Origin: Syntrophobacterales bacterium
GTDB taxonomy: Bacteria > Desulfobacterota > Desulfobaccia > Desulfobaccales > 0-14-0-80-60-11
Direction of reading: 5' to 3'
Assembly: GCA_020052215.1 (NCBI GenBank)
Contig: JAGVPN010000162.1
Span: 1-5,399, forward strand
DNA: 5,399 bases
The notes under the pieces are model-generated. The model was not told the origin of the DNA. It searched no databases and saw only the letters and a list, made by a program, of their open reading frames with translations. Of this stretch, positions 1-5,399 are shown piece by piece. How positions within the stretch are numbered: position 1 is the stretch's first letter; each line of letters begins with the position of its first letter. A program made the translations under genes and the position numbers.

Positions 1-495
1 GCCTTGCTGGAGTTGGCCCTGGTCCTGTTGCTCCTGGCCGGGGTGGGCGTCTGGCTGCACCGCCCGCTGGTGCTGGGCCTGGTGGGCGTTTTGGGCGCCG
101 GTATGCTCTGGTGGATGGGCCTGGGGCTCCTCAAGTCCTCCCGCCACAGCCACCTGGAATTCGACCCTCAAGAGGGTTCGGGCCTCAACCCCATCGTGGC
201 CGGGGTGCTCATGAGCGCCGCCAACCCCTACTGGCTCATCTGGTGGCTCACCATCGGCCTGGGCTACGTCATGTTTTCCATGAAATACGGTTGGCTGGGG
301 GTGGCCCTCTTCTTCATCGGCCATATCTTAGCCGACTTCGCCTGGTACACCCTGGTGTCCGGGGCCGTGGCCCAGGGGCGCCGCTTGATCTCTGACCGCA
401 TCTACCAGGGCTTTCTGGCCGGGTGCGGCGTTTTTCTCTTTGGCTTCGGAGGCTACTTCGCGGTCCAGGGAGTGAAATTTCTGCTCAATTCTTGA
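1..495 (+). CDS. LysE/RhtB-family exporter, C-terminal part (5' end outside window)
   Basis: The reading frame is open from the first base and stops with TGA at 493-495, so about 164 residues are visible. LysE/RhtB transporters are usually about 190-220 residues, so roughly 40-50 N-terminal residues, including the first membrane helix, lie upstream. A TTG at position 4 could be read as a start, but the frame is open to the edge and a start there would cut into the conserved fold. The protein is very hydrophobic. Likely helices fall near residues 2-19, 22-43, 66-87, 97-120 and 135-155, with a short polar loop (KSSRHSHLEFDPQEGSG) between the second and third. The SAANPYWLIWW stretch carries the conserved Asn-Pro typical of this family. 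By family it would be an inner-membrane exporter of amino acids or similar small molecules; the substrate cannot be read from the sequence. It is separated from the next gene by 212 bp of repeats, so it is probably not co-transcribed with it. Confidence 0.8.
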   Translation, partial: ALLELALVLLLLAGVGVWLHRPLVLGLVGVLGAGMLWWMGLGLLKSSRHSHLEFDPQEGSGLNPIVAGVLMSAANPYWLIWWLTIGLGYVMFSMKYGWLGVALFFIGHILADFAWYTLVSGAVAQGRRLISDRIYQGFLAGCGVFLFGFGGYFAVQGVKFLLNS

Positions 496-503
496 AATGT
501 AGG

Positions 504-523
504 GGCGGACCCAGGTGTCCGCC
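504..523. repeat. Short perfect GC hairpin downstream of the exporter gene
   Basis: GGCGGAC at 504-510 pairs perfectly with GTCCGCC at 517-523 across a 6-nt loop (ccaggt), starting 8 bp after the stop codon. The downstream stretch (aggtttgttcttt) is only moderately T-rich. It could be a weak intrinsic terminator, but the stem preceded by gtagg also resembles REP-like elements scattered in intergenic DNA of many bacteria. Seen directly: the hairpin. Inferred: its role. Confidence 0.5.
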
Positions 524-542
524 AGGTTTGTTCTTTAAAAGT

Positions 543-620
543 CCCCCTTTCCTAAAGGGGGATTTAGGGGGATTATCAATCGCTTATTTAATCCCCCTGC
601 TCCCCTTTAAAAAAGGGGGG
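543..620. repeat. Palindromic intergenic element with two nested hairpins
   Basis: The outer arms 543-573 and 591-620 are imperfect reverse complements around a 17-nt centre (574-590). The inner ends pair as TAGGGGGAT with ATCCCCCT, and the outer ends pair CCCCC with GGGGG. Each arm is itself a hairpin: CCCCCTTT (543-550) with AAAGGGGG (554-561) over a 3-nt loop, and CCCCTTT (602-608) with AAAGGGG (612-618) over a 3-nt loop. The element can therefore fold as one long stem or as two short ones. It contains no credible coding sequence. The C5/G5-with-AT-core design is typical of dispersed REP/MITE-like repeats in Desulfobacterota and cyanobacteria, from memory and not searched. The run GCTTTTTT that follows (643-650) is too far from the stem for a classic terminator. 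Confidence 0.75.
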
Positions 621-707
621 TAAAATGCTGACCTTTATTGGGGCTTTTTTCTTAATAGAAAAACCATCTTAATTTATGAAGCGTCACCCTGGAGGGAGCA
701 ACCAAAA

Positions 708-1331
708 ATGATCCAAAAAGGTCTGATAGTGGGTTTACTGGAAGTGAATTGCTATATCCTGGGCGACGAGGAGACCAAAGAAGCCGTGGTCATCGATCCC
801 GGGGGCGACGAGGCCGCGATCTTAGAGGTCCTGAACCGCCACAAATTACAGCTGAAGCTGATTATCGACACCCACGGCCATTTTGACCACGTGGATGCCA
901 ACCAGCCTCTGAAAGAAGCCACGGGGGCAAAAATCGCCATCCACGCCGCCGATGCCCAGATGCTGGACAAACCCTCGTCTGAAGCCATGTTTTTCACCGG
1001 CAACCGCCTGCGCCTGTCCCAGGCGGATATTCTGCTGCAAGAAAACGACATCCTCACCTTCGGCAAGTACCGGCTGAAGGTCCTCCATACCCCGGGACAT
1101 ACTCCGGGGGGCATCAGCCTGCTGCTGGAAGACCACCCCTACGTCTACGTGGGCGACACCCTCTTTGCCGGGTCCATCGGCCGCACCGACTTCCCCGGGG
1201 GGGACTACGACGCTCTGATCAACGGCGTGAGAACCAAAATATTTCCCCTGGGAGATAACTACACCGTGTACCCCGGCCACGGCCCGGTGACCACCGTGGC
1301 CCAGGAACGCAAATATAACCCGTTTTTTTAA
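708..1331 (+). CDS. MBL-fold metallo-hydrolase, glyoxalase II-like (YcbL type)
   Basis: This 207-residue protein has the complete metal-binding set of the metallo-beta-lactamase fold: THGHFDH (His56, His58, Asp60, His61), His131 in HTPGHTPGG, Asp150 in VGDTLF and His191 in YPGHGP. The C-terminal GPVTTVAQERKYNPFF matches the ending of short glyoxalase II-like proteins such as YcbL, which lack the longer C-terminal substrate-binding domain of classical GloB (about 250 residues). By family it would be a cytosolic binuclear Zn/Fe thioester hydrolase, for example acting on S-lactoylglutathione-like or other acyl-thiol substrates; the true substrate is unknown. The ATG at 708 is supported by a Shine-Dalgarno run GGAGGGAG at 691-698, 9 nt upstream. 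It has no signal peptide. The gene stands alone between two repeat-rich spacers, which suggests its own promoter; a poor candidate is TTAATA (652-657) and TATGAA (675-680), 17 bp apart. Persulfide dioxygenases share the fold, but I see nothing that favours that role. Confidence 0.9.
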   Translation: MIQKGLIVGLLEVNCYILGDEETKEAVVIDPGGDEAAILEVLNRHKLQLKLIIDTHGHFDHVDANQPLKEATGAKIAIHAADAQMLDKPSSEAMFFTGNRLRLSQADILLQENDILTFGKYRLKVLHTPGHTPGGISLLLEDHPYVYVGDTLFAGSIGRTDFPGGDYDALINGVRTKIFPLGDNYTVYPGHGPVTTVAQERKYNPFF

Positions 1332-1338
1332 AACCGGG

Positions 1339-1419
1339 GGGTAAAGGGGAAGGGGCGAAAAGGGGAAAGAACCATGACGGTCATCTTTGTTAACCTTTTT
1401 GCCCTTTCGTCTTTTAACC
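1339..1419. repeat. Long imperfect palindrome after the hydrolase gene
   Basis: Two arms of about 40 bp (1339-1378 and 1380-1419) mirror each other around base 1379. The centre is perfect, ATGAC-G-GTCAT (1374-1384). Further out, AAAAGG (1358-1363) faces CCTTTTT and GGTAAAGG faces the reverse complement of CTTTTAACC. I count roughly two thirds of positions pairing, including a few G-T pairs, without gaps. The left arm is purine-rich and the right arm pyrimidine-rich, which inflates apparent pairing, but the perfect core supports real symmetry. It begins 7 bp after the hydrolase stop, so its transcript could fold and help end or protect that mRNA. There is no clean T-tract at its end, so I do not call it a terminator. 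The following bases (1421-1450) contain loose repeats of a CCCCTGAT-like unit. Confidence 0.5.
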
Positions 1420-1482
1420 TTATGACCCCTGATCCCCTTGCACCCTGATACCAAGTTGCGGTCAAAAAACTATGAATATGCA

Positions 1483-1563
1483 TGTCATTCTGAACGGAGC
1501 GTAGCGGAGTGAAGAATCTCGGCGGCTTAAAAAGGGAGGTTCTTCGCTGCACTCAGAATGACA
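1483..1563. repeat. Inverted-repeat element bounded by TGTCATTCTGA / TCAGAATGACA
   Basis: TGTCATTCTGA at 1483-1493 is the exact reverse complement of TCAGAATGACA at 1553-1563. Further in, GAAGAATCT (1511-1519) faces AGGTTCTTC (1537-1545) with one mismatch. The left arm has 17 bp between these blocks and the right arm only 7, and the left holds a back-to-back GGAGCG-TA-GCGGAG, so the arms differ by a 10-bp insertion or duplication. The central 17 bp (1520-1536) are unpaired. It has the form of a small non-autonomous palindromic repeat (REP/MITE-like); closely similar TGTCATTCTGA-bounded elements recur in many bacterial genomes, by recollection. It ends 54 bp before the coaBC start, so it lies in or just upstream of that gene's promoter region. 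Confidence 0.75.
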
Positions 1564-1617
1564 AAGATAGTCGTTTGACTGCTTATTGGTATAAGAGACT
1601 TATCGGAGAAAGCTGAT

Positions 1618-2838
1618 ATGGTCTTTCTCGGCAAACGCATTTTATTGGGAGTGACCGGCGGCATTGCGGCTTACAAGGCCGCGGAGCTGGTCCGGCGGCT
1701 CATGGGCGGCGGGGCCCGGGTCAAGGTGGTGATGACCGCCGCGGCCCGGGAGTTTGTGGGGCCGTTGACCTTTGCCGCGCTCACGGGGGAGAAGGTGGCT
1801 ACGGCCATGTTCGGGCCGGAGAGCGATCCCTTGGAGCATATCAGCCTGGGCCAGGAGGTGGACGCCATCGTGGTGGCCCCGGCCACCGCCAATTTTATCG
1901 GCAAGGTGGCCGGCGGTATCGGGGACGATCTGCTCACCACCATTATGCTGGCGGCCACCGTGCCGGTGCTGGTCTGCCCGGCTATGAACGCCGAGATGTG
2001 GGCCAACCCGGTGGTGCAGGGGAATCTGGCCCGGCTCAAGGGCCGGGGGCTGTTGGTGATGGAGCCGGCCGCCGGGCCTTTGGCCTGCGGCGCGGTGGGG
2101 TTGGGCCGCCTGCCGGAGCCGGACCTGATAGTGGAGGCCGCAGCCGGCCTGCTCAGTGTCCGGGACCTGGCGGGGCGGAAGCTCTTGGTCACGGCCGGAC
2201 CCACCCATGAAGACTTTGACCCGGTGCGGTTTCTGACCAACCGCTCCAGCGGCAAGCAGGGCTATGCCCTGGCCAGGGTGGCCTGGCGCCGGGGCGCGGA
2301 CGTCACCCTGGTGAGCGGGCCCACCAGTCTGCCGGTCCCCTATGGGGTGAAGTGTGTAATGGTGCGCTCCGCCCGGGACATGCAGGCCGCGGTCAAGGCG
2401 CACTTTCCCGAAGTGGACGCGCTGTTGATGGCCGCGGCGGTGAGCGACTACCGGCCCACCCAAGCCGAAGTCAGGAAGATCAAGCGGGCTCGTGAAGAGA
2501 TGACCTTCCATCTCACCCAAAACCCCGACATCCTGAAACAGATGGCGCCGCTGAAGAGCCAGCAGATCGTGGTGGGTTTCGCGGCTGAGACCCACGACCT
2601 GGAGGCCGAGGCCCGCCGCAAGATGCGGGAGAAACATCTGGACCTCATTGTGGCCAACGACGTCAACCGGCCGGATTCGGGGTTCCAGGTGGACACCAAC
2701 GAAGTCACCCTGATCCCCCGGGTCGGGGAGGCGATGCCCCTGCCGTTGTTGAGCAAAGAAGAGGTGGCGGCAAAAATCCTGGACCAGGTGGTCGCGCTGC
2801 TGGAAACCAGGGACGAGGCCCTTACGAAAAATGCCTGA
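1618..2838 (+). CDS. coaBC: Bifunctional phosphopantothenoylcysteine decarboxylase / phosphopantothenate-cysteine ligase
   Basis: This enzyme carries out two consecutive steps of coenzyme A synthesis: joining 4'-phosphopantothenate to cysteine (CoaB) and decarboxylating the product to 4'-phosphopantetheine (CoaC, FMN-dependent). At 406 residues it is the normal length. The N-terminal CoaC flavoprotein domain (about 1-180) has the nucleotide-binding start GVTGGIAAYKA, active-site His74 in HISL, the CPAMNAEMW motif with Asn124, and Cys156 in GPLACGAVGLGR; these correspond to His75, Asn125 and Cys158 of E. coli Dfp. The CoaB domain (about 185-400) has GPTHEDFDPVRFLTNRSSGK, AAAVSDYRP, Lys288 in RKIKR, and QNPDIL, then the ANDV...GF..D.N pattern near the end. 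The ATG at 1618 has GGAG at 1605-1608. A TTGACT at 1575-1580 is the best -35-like hexamer, but no good -10 stands at the right distance. It is the first gene of the downstream block, and its last 8 bp overlap the next start. Confidence 0.97.
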   Translation: MVFLGKRILLGVTGGIAAYKAAELVRRLMGGGARVKVVMTAAAREFVGPLTFAALTGEKVATAMFGPESDPLEHISLGQEVDAIVVAPATANFIGKVAGGIGDDLLTTIMLAATVPVLVCPAMNAEMWANPVVQGNLARLKGRGLLVMEPAAGPLACGAVGLGRLPEPDLIVEAAAGLLSVRDLAGRKLLVTAGPTHEDFDPVRFLTNRSSGKQGYALARVAWRRGADVTLVSGPTSLPVPYGVKCVMVRSARDMQAAVKAHFPEVDALLMAAAVSDYRPTQAEVRKIKRAREEMTFHLTQNPDILKQMAPLKSQQIVVGFAAETHDLEAEARRKMREKHLDLIVANDVNRPDSGFQVDTNEVTLIPRVGEAMPLPLLSKEEVAAKILDQVVALLETRDEALTKNA

Positions 2839-3535
2839 AGACCCAGTTAAGGAATTGCGGGAACTGGTCGATAATCTATCTGATTGGCTCCGCTATCAAC
2901 GGCGCCTGGGATGGCGGGGGCTGCCGGATAAGGTCGCGCCTCAAAGGGAGGACAGAAAGAAATCAGCGGACAAAATTCCCAGCCTGGAGGAGATCCGGGC
3001 CGAGATGGGGGATTGCCGGCGCTGCAAGCTTTATGGGGGCCGGAAGAAATTGGTCTTTGGGGACGGGGCCGCTAACGCCCGGTTGATGTTCGTGGGGGAG
3101 GCCCCGGGGGCCGATGAAGATCAACAGGGAGTGCCCTTTGTGGGCGCCTCCGGGCAACTCCTCAACAAAATGCTCACCAATTTGGGCCTGCGCCGTGAAG
3201 AGGTCTATATCGCCAACATCATCAAGTGCCGACCTCCGGGGAACCGTGACCCCGAGGCCGATGAGGTGGCTACCTGCCTGCCTTTTCTGGAAAAGCAGAT
3301 CCAGGCCATCCGGCCCCAGGTGATTGTCATCCTGGGGCGACCCGCGGCCCACGCCCTGCTGAGGACCAAGGAACCCATAACCCGCCTCCGGGGGCACTGG
3401 CAACGGTACCACAACATCCGGGTGATGCCCACGTTTCACCCGTCTTACCTGCTGCGGGCCCCCCAGGAGCGGCGCAAGACCTGGGCCGATATGCAGCAGG
3501 TCATGGAGTATCTGGCTGGTCATGAAAAAGCTTAA
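2831..3535 (+). CDS. Type 4 (Fe-S) uracil-DNA glycosylase
   Basis: This cytosolic DNA-repair enzyme removes uracil produced by cytosine deamination or misincorporation, starting base-excision repair. Four cysteines, C62, C65, C133 and C149, have exactly the spacing of the [4Fe-4S] ligands in family 4 enzymes (C14, C17, C85, C101 in the Thermus/Thermotoga type, shifted by 48). The active-site motifs are GEAPGADED (89-97) and FHPSYLLR (202-209), with PFVGASGQLL between them. Its 234 residues exceed the usual 190-215 because of a 48-residue N-terminal extension, rich in Arg/Lys and Leu, ahead of the first cysteine. The ATG at 2831 overlaps coaBC by 8 bp, so translation is probably coupled; only a weak GAGG (2815-2818) precedes it. 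A later start is possible, but no well-placed Shine-Dalgarno suggests one. Its 3' end overlaps the next gene by 14 bp. Confidence 0.95.
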   Translation: MPEDPVKELRELVDNLSDWLRYQRRLGWRGLPDKVAPQREDRKKSADKIPSLEEIRAEMGDCRRCKLYGGRKKLVFGDGAANARLMFVGEAPGADEDQQGVPFVGASGQLLNKMLTNLGLRREEVYIANIIKCRPPGNRDPEADEVATCLPFLEKQIQAIRPQVIVILGRPAAHALLRTKEPITRLRGHWQRYHNIRVMPTFHPSYLLRAPQERRKTWADMQQVMEYLAGHEKA

Positions 3536-4808
3536 ACTTCTCATAGTGGTGCTGGCGGTGCTGCTCCTGGCGGGCCTGGCGGCCGGCGCGGCCGCACCCC
3601 GGGCGGTTTACGTACTCCGGGCGGTGGGCTCCATTAACCCCGGTCTGGCGGAATTCATGGTGGAGGGCATCCGCTTGGCGGAGCGGGAGAACGCCGAGGC
3701 CCTGGTTATTGAACTGGACACCCCCGGCGGCCTGGAAACCTCCATGCGGCAGATCGTCCAGGCCATCAGCAACGCCAAAGTGCCGGTGGTCGTCTATGTC
3801 TCTCCCCGGGGGGCCCGGGCCGCCTCGGCCGGGGTCTTTATCACCATGGCGGCGGACGTGGCCGCCATGGCCCCCGGGACCAACATCGGCGCGGCCCACC
3901 CGGTCTCCATCGGCATGGGCAAGACCAACAAGACCATGGAGAAAAAGCTGGTCAACGACATGGTGGCCTCAGGGCGGTCCATGGCGGCAGAGCGGGGCCG
4001 CAACGCCGATTGGCTGGAAAAGGCTATCCGCCAGAGCGTCTCCATTCCGGCCACCGAGGCCGTGAAGCTCAAGGTCGTGGACCTGATGGCCGACAATCTG
4101 GAAGATCTCTTGACCAAAATCAACGGCCGGAAAGTCGAAGTCAGGGGAAAAAAGCTGGTCCTCCGCACCGTGGGGGTGCCGGTCAAGGAAATCCCCGAAG
4201 GGGTGCGCTTCCGGTTACTGAAGCACATTGCCGACCCCAACATCGCCTTTATCCTGATGATGGTCGGCCTGGCGGGCCTCTATTTCGAGTTCGCCCACCC
4301 GGGAGTGGTGCTCCCCGGGGTCATCGGCGCCATCTGCCTGCTTCTGGCCTTTTTCGCTTTCCAGACCCTGCCCATCAATATTATCGGCATCTTGTTGATC
4401 TTGCTGGCCTTTATTTTCTTCATCCTGGAATTTAAAATCGTCAGCTATGGCCTTTTGTCCGTGGCGGGGTTGGTGTCCCTGTTTTTAGGGGGTATGATGT
4501 TGTTTCGGGGAGGTGAAGGGGGCGTGGATATCTCCTGGGGTGTGTTGATTCCTACGGTGGTCATTATCTCTCTGTTCTTCATCCTGGTGGCCGGGATTGT
4601 CTTTCGCAGCCACCTGCGGCGCTCCATGACCGGTGCCGCCGGCATGGTGGGGGAGCGGGGCGTGGTCTATACCCCCTTGAACCCGGAAGGGCAGGTCTTT
4701 GTCCACGGCGAGTACTGGCAAGCCGTGAGCGACGCCCCCATTGCTCAGGGGGAAGCCGTGGTGGTGTTGGAGGTAGAGGATTTGAAGCTCCGGGTGCGCC
4801 GGGCTTAA
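3522..4808 (+). CDS. NfeD-type membrane-bound serine protease (ClpP-like)
   Basis: This is a full-length NfeD-family protein of 428 residues in three parts. Residues 1-25 form a signal peptide (MKKLK, then a Leu/Val core, then an Ala-rich end). Residues about 27-235 are a ClpP/crotonase-like serine protease domain with DTPGG (66-70), the nucleophile Ser102 in ARAASAGVFI, the APGTNIGAAHPV segment (117-128) and a Lys at 141 or 142 in the place of the catalytic lysine of Pyrococcus PH1510 (Ser97/Lys138). Then come about five membrane helices (near 241-257, 262-282, 285-304, 309-328, 341-361) and a short C-terminal NfeD OB-fold domain (about 372-428). The protease domain should face outside the cytoplasm and the OB domain inside. 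The partner is very likely the stomatin-like protein encoded 15 bp downstream. The start lies inside the glycosylase gene; GGAG at 3505-3508 is 13 nt away, so coupling to the upstream gene probably helps translation. Confidence 0.95.
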   Translation: MKKLKLLIVVLAVLLLAGLAAGAAAPRAVYVLRAVGSINPGLAEFMVEGIRLAERENAEALVIELDTPGGLETSMRQIVQAISNAKVPVVVYVSPRGARAASAGVFITMAADVAAMAPGTNIGAAHPVSIGMGKTNKTMEKKLVNDMVASGRSMAAERGRNADWLEKAIRQSVSIPATEAVKLKVVDLMADNLEDLLTKINGRKVEVRGKKLVLRTVGVPVKEIPEGVRFRLLKHIADPNIAFILMMVGLAGLYFEFAHPGVVLPGVIGAICLLLAFFAFQTLPINIIGILLILLAFIFFILEFKIVSYGLLSVAGLVSLFLGGMMLFRGGEGGVDISWGVLIPTVVIISLFFILVAGIVFRSHLRRSMTGAAGMVGERGVVYTPLNPEGQVFVHGEYWQAVSDAPIAQGEAVVVLEVEDLKLRVRRA

Positions 4809-4812
4809 TAAA

Positions 4813-4818
4813 AGGAGG
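4813..4818 (+). promoter_or_regulatory. Strong ribosome-binding site of the stomatin-like gene
   Basis: AGGAGG lies 5 nt before the ATG at 4824, in the 15-bp gap after the NfeD stop. It is the best Shine-Dalgarno in the block and fixes the start of the stomatin-like gene. The two preceding genes rely on overlapping starts with weaker or distant sites, so this one may be translated more independently and more strongly than its protease partner. Confidence 0.8.
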
Positions 4819-4823
4819 CAGTC

Positions 4824-5399
4824 ATGTTTCAGTTTATCTCCGGTTCTTTTCTCTTTATTATCGTCATTGGGGTGTTCTTTTTGATGAGCGCCATCAAGAT
4901 CCTGAATGAATTCGAGCGGGGCGTGATCTTCCGGTTGGGGCGGGCCCTGCCCCAGGCCAAGGGGCCCGGACTCATCATCCTGATCCCCATGGTTGACCGG
5001 TTGACCAAGGTCAATCTGCAGTTGGTGACCTATGACGTGCCCTCCCAGGACATCATCACCCGGGACAACGTTACCATGAAGGTGAACGCGGTGGTCTATT
5101 TCCGGGTCATCGACCCCCTGAAGGCCATCATCGAGGTCCGGGACTATTGGAATGCCACCCAGTTGCTGGCCCAGACCACCCTCCGGAGCGTCTGCGGCCA
5201 GGTGGATCTGGACGATTTGCTGTCGGAACGGGAGAAAGTCAACGCTCAACTGGCGGAGATTCTGGACAAACATACCGATCCCTGGGGCATCAAAGTGACT
5301 CTGGTGGAACTGCGGGCCATCGACCTGCCCATCGAGATGCAGCGGGCCATGGCCAAGCAGGCCGAGGCGGAGCGGGAACGGCGGGGCAAGGTGATCAAC
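4824..5399 (+). CDS. Stomatin-like SPFH (slipin) protein, N-terminal part (3' end outside window)
   Basis: An open frame of 192 codons runs from ATG 4824 to the window edge without a stop. It begins with one hydrophobic anchor (residues about 4-27), followed directly by [14 protein letters not shown] (28-41), [13 protein letters not shown] (47-59) and the SPFH/PHB core: [20 protein letters not shown] (72-91), YFRVIDP (92-98), then TLRSVCGQ and [11 protein letters not shown]. From about residue 172 the charged, Ala/Glu/Arg-rich sequence ([15 protein letters not shown]) starts the coiled coil by which these proteins oligomerise. Bacterial slipins are usually about 250-260 residues, so some 60-70 residues are missing. 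By family it assembles into rings or scaffolds at the cytoplasmic membrane. Its pairing with a full-length NfeD protease matches the Pyrococcus PH1510-PH1511 pair, in which the protease cuts the stomatin C-terminal hydrophobic region; that region lies beyond this window. Confidence 0.95.
   Translation, partial: MFQFISGSFLFIIVIGVFFLMSAIKILNEFERGVIFRLGRALPQAKGPGLIILIPMVDRLTKVNLQLVTYDVPSQDIITRDNVTMKVNAVVYFRVIDPLKAIIEVRDYWNATQLLAQTTLRSVCGQVDLDDLLSEREKVNAQLAEILDKHTDPWGIKVTLVELRAIDLPIEMQRAMAKQAEAERERRGKVIN

Noticed and set aside
423..623. Small + strand frame of 66 codons running from the exporter gene into the spacer
   Set aside because: Most of it is another frame of the exporter and the palindromic repeat; its Pro/Phe/Leu-rich end is just a translation of the repeat.
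602..650. Intrinsic terminator: hairpin CCCCTTT/AAAGGGG followed by GCTTTTTT
   Set aside because: The T-run begins about 27 bp after the stem; an intrinsic terminator needs it directly adjacent.
652..680. Possible promoter for the hydrolase gene (TTAATA / TATGAA, 17-bp spacer)
   Set aside because: Each hexamer matches consensus at only four of six positions in AT-rich DNA, so a chance match is likely.
1328..1552. Minus-strand frame of 74 codons in the second spacer
   Set aside because: It is a translation through two inverted repeats, with no convincing ribosome-binding site and no recognisable protein.
1575..1603. Possible sigma-70 promoter for coaBC (TTGACT, and TATAAG at 1590-1595)
   Set aside because: The two hexamers are only 9 bp apart, and the bases at the correct spacing (ACTTAT) are a poor -10. 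A promoter probably lies in this area, but I cannot place it.
496..1617. CRISPR array or phage/defence island in the repeat-rich spacers
   Set aside because: The repeats are single inverted structures, not regularly spaced direct repeats, and no cas, integrase or defence gene is nearby.
1642..2637. Long open frame on the minus strand inside coaBC
   Set aside because: It is rich in His, Gly and Pro as expected of an antisense frame in GC-rich DNA, has no family motif, and lies wholly within a certain gene.
4485..5273. Long minus-strand open frame across the nfeD end and the stomatin-like gene
   Set aside because: It covers two well-supported + strand genes and has the low-complexity composition of an antisense shadow.

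Overview
The window is chromosomal, GC-rich, densely coded DNA, and every gene lies on the + strand. The mix of genes points to an anaerobic, sulfate-reducer-like bacterium of the Desulfobacterota (formerly Deltaproteobacteria): a type 4 Fe-S uracil-DNA glycosylase, a fused CoaBC, a long NfeD protease next to a stomatin-like protein, and spacers rich in palindromes. This placement is an inference from gene content and repeat style; no marker gene here fixes it.

Layout. Positions 1-495 hold the 3' end of a LysE/RhtB-type membrane exporter gene that starts before the window. Positions 496-707 are a spacer with a short GC hairpin (504-523) and a larger palindrome built from two nested hairpins (543-620). 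Positions 708-1331 encode a glyoxalase II-like metallo-beta-lactamase-fold hydrolase as a stand-alone gene. Positions 1332-1617 are a second repeat-rich spacer, with an imperfect palindrome (1339-1419) and a separate inverted-repeat element bounded by TGTCATTCTGA (1483-1563).

From 1618 to the right edge the genes form one tight block: coaBC (1618-2838), type 4 uracil-DNA glycosylase (2831-3535, 8 bp overlap), a full-length NfeD-type membrane serine protease (3522-4808, 14 bp overlap) and an SPFH/stomatin-like (slipin) gene (4824 to the edge, 15 bp gap, strong Shine-Dalgarno). The overlaps imply one transcript with translational coupling. The last two genes are a known functional pair: in Pyrococcus the NfeD-type protease cleaves its stomatin partner. 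The CoA-biosynthesis and DNA-repair genes upstream have no obvious mechanistic link to that pair, and may be together only because the operon is compact.

I found no tRNA, rRNA, CRISPR array, insertion sequence, phage gene or defence system. The most unusual material is in the two spacers, where at least three structurally different palindromic elements flank the hydrolase gene. The coding genes belong to recognised families with their key residues intact. I see no convincing sign of a new multi-gene system.
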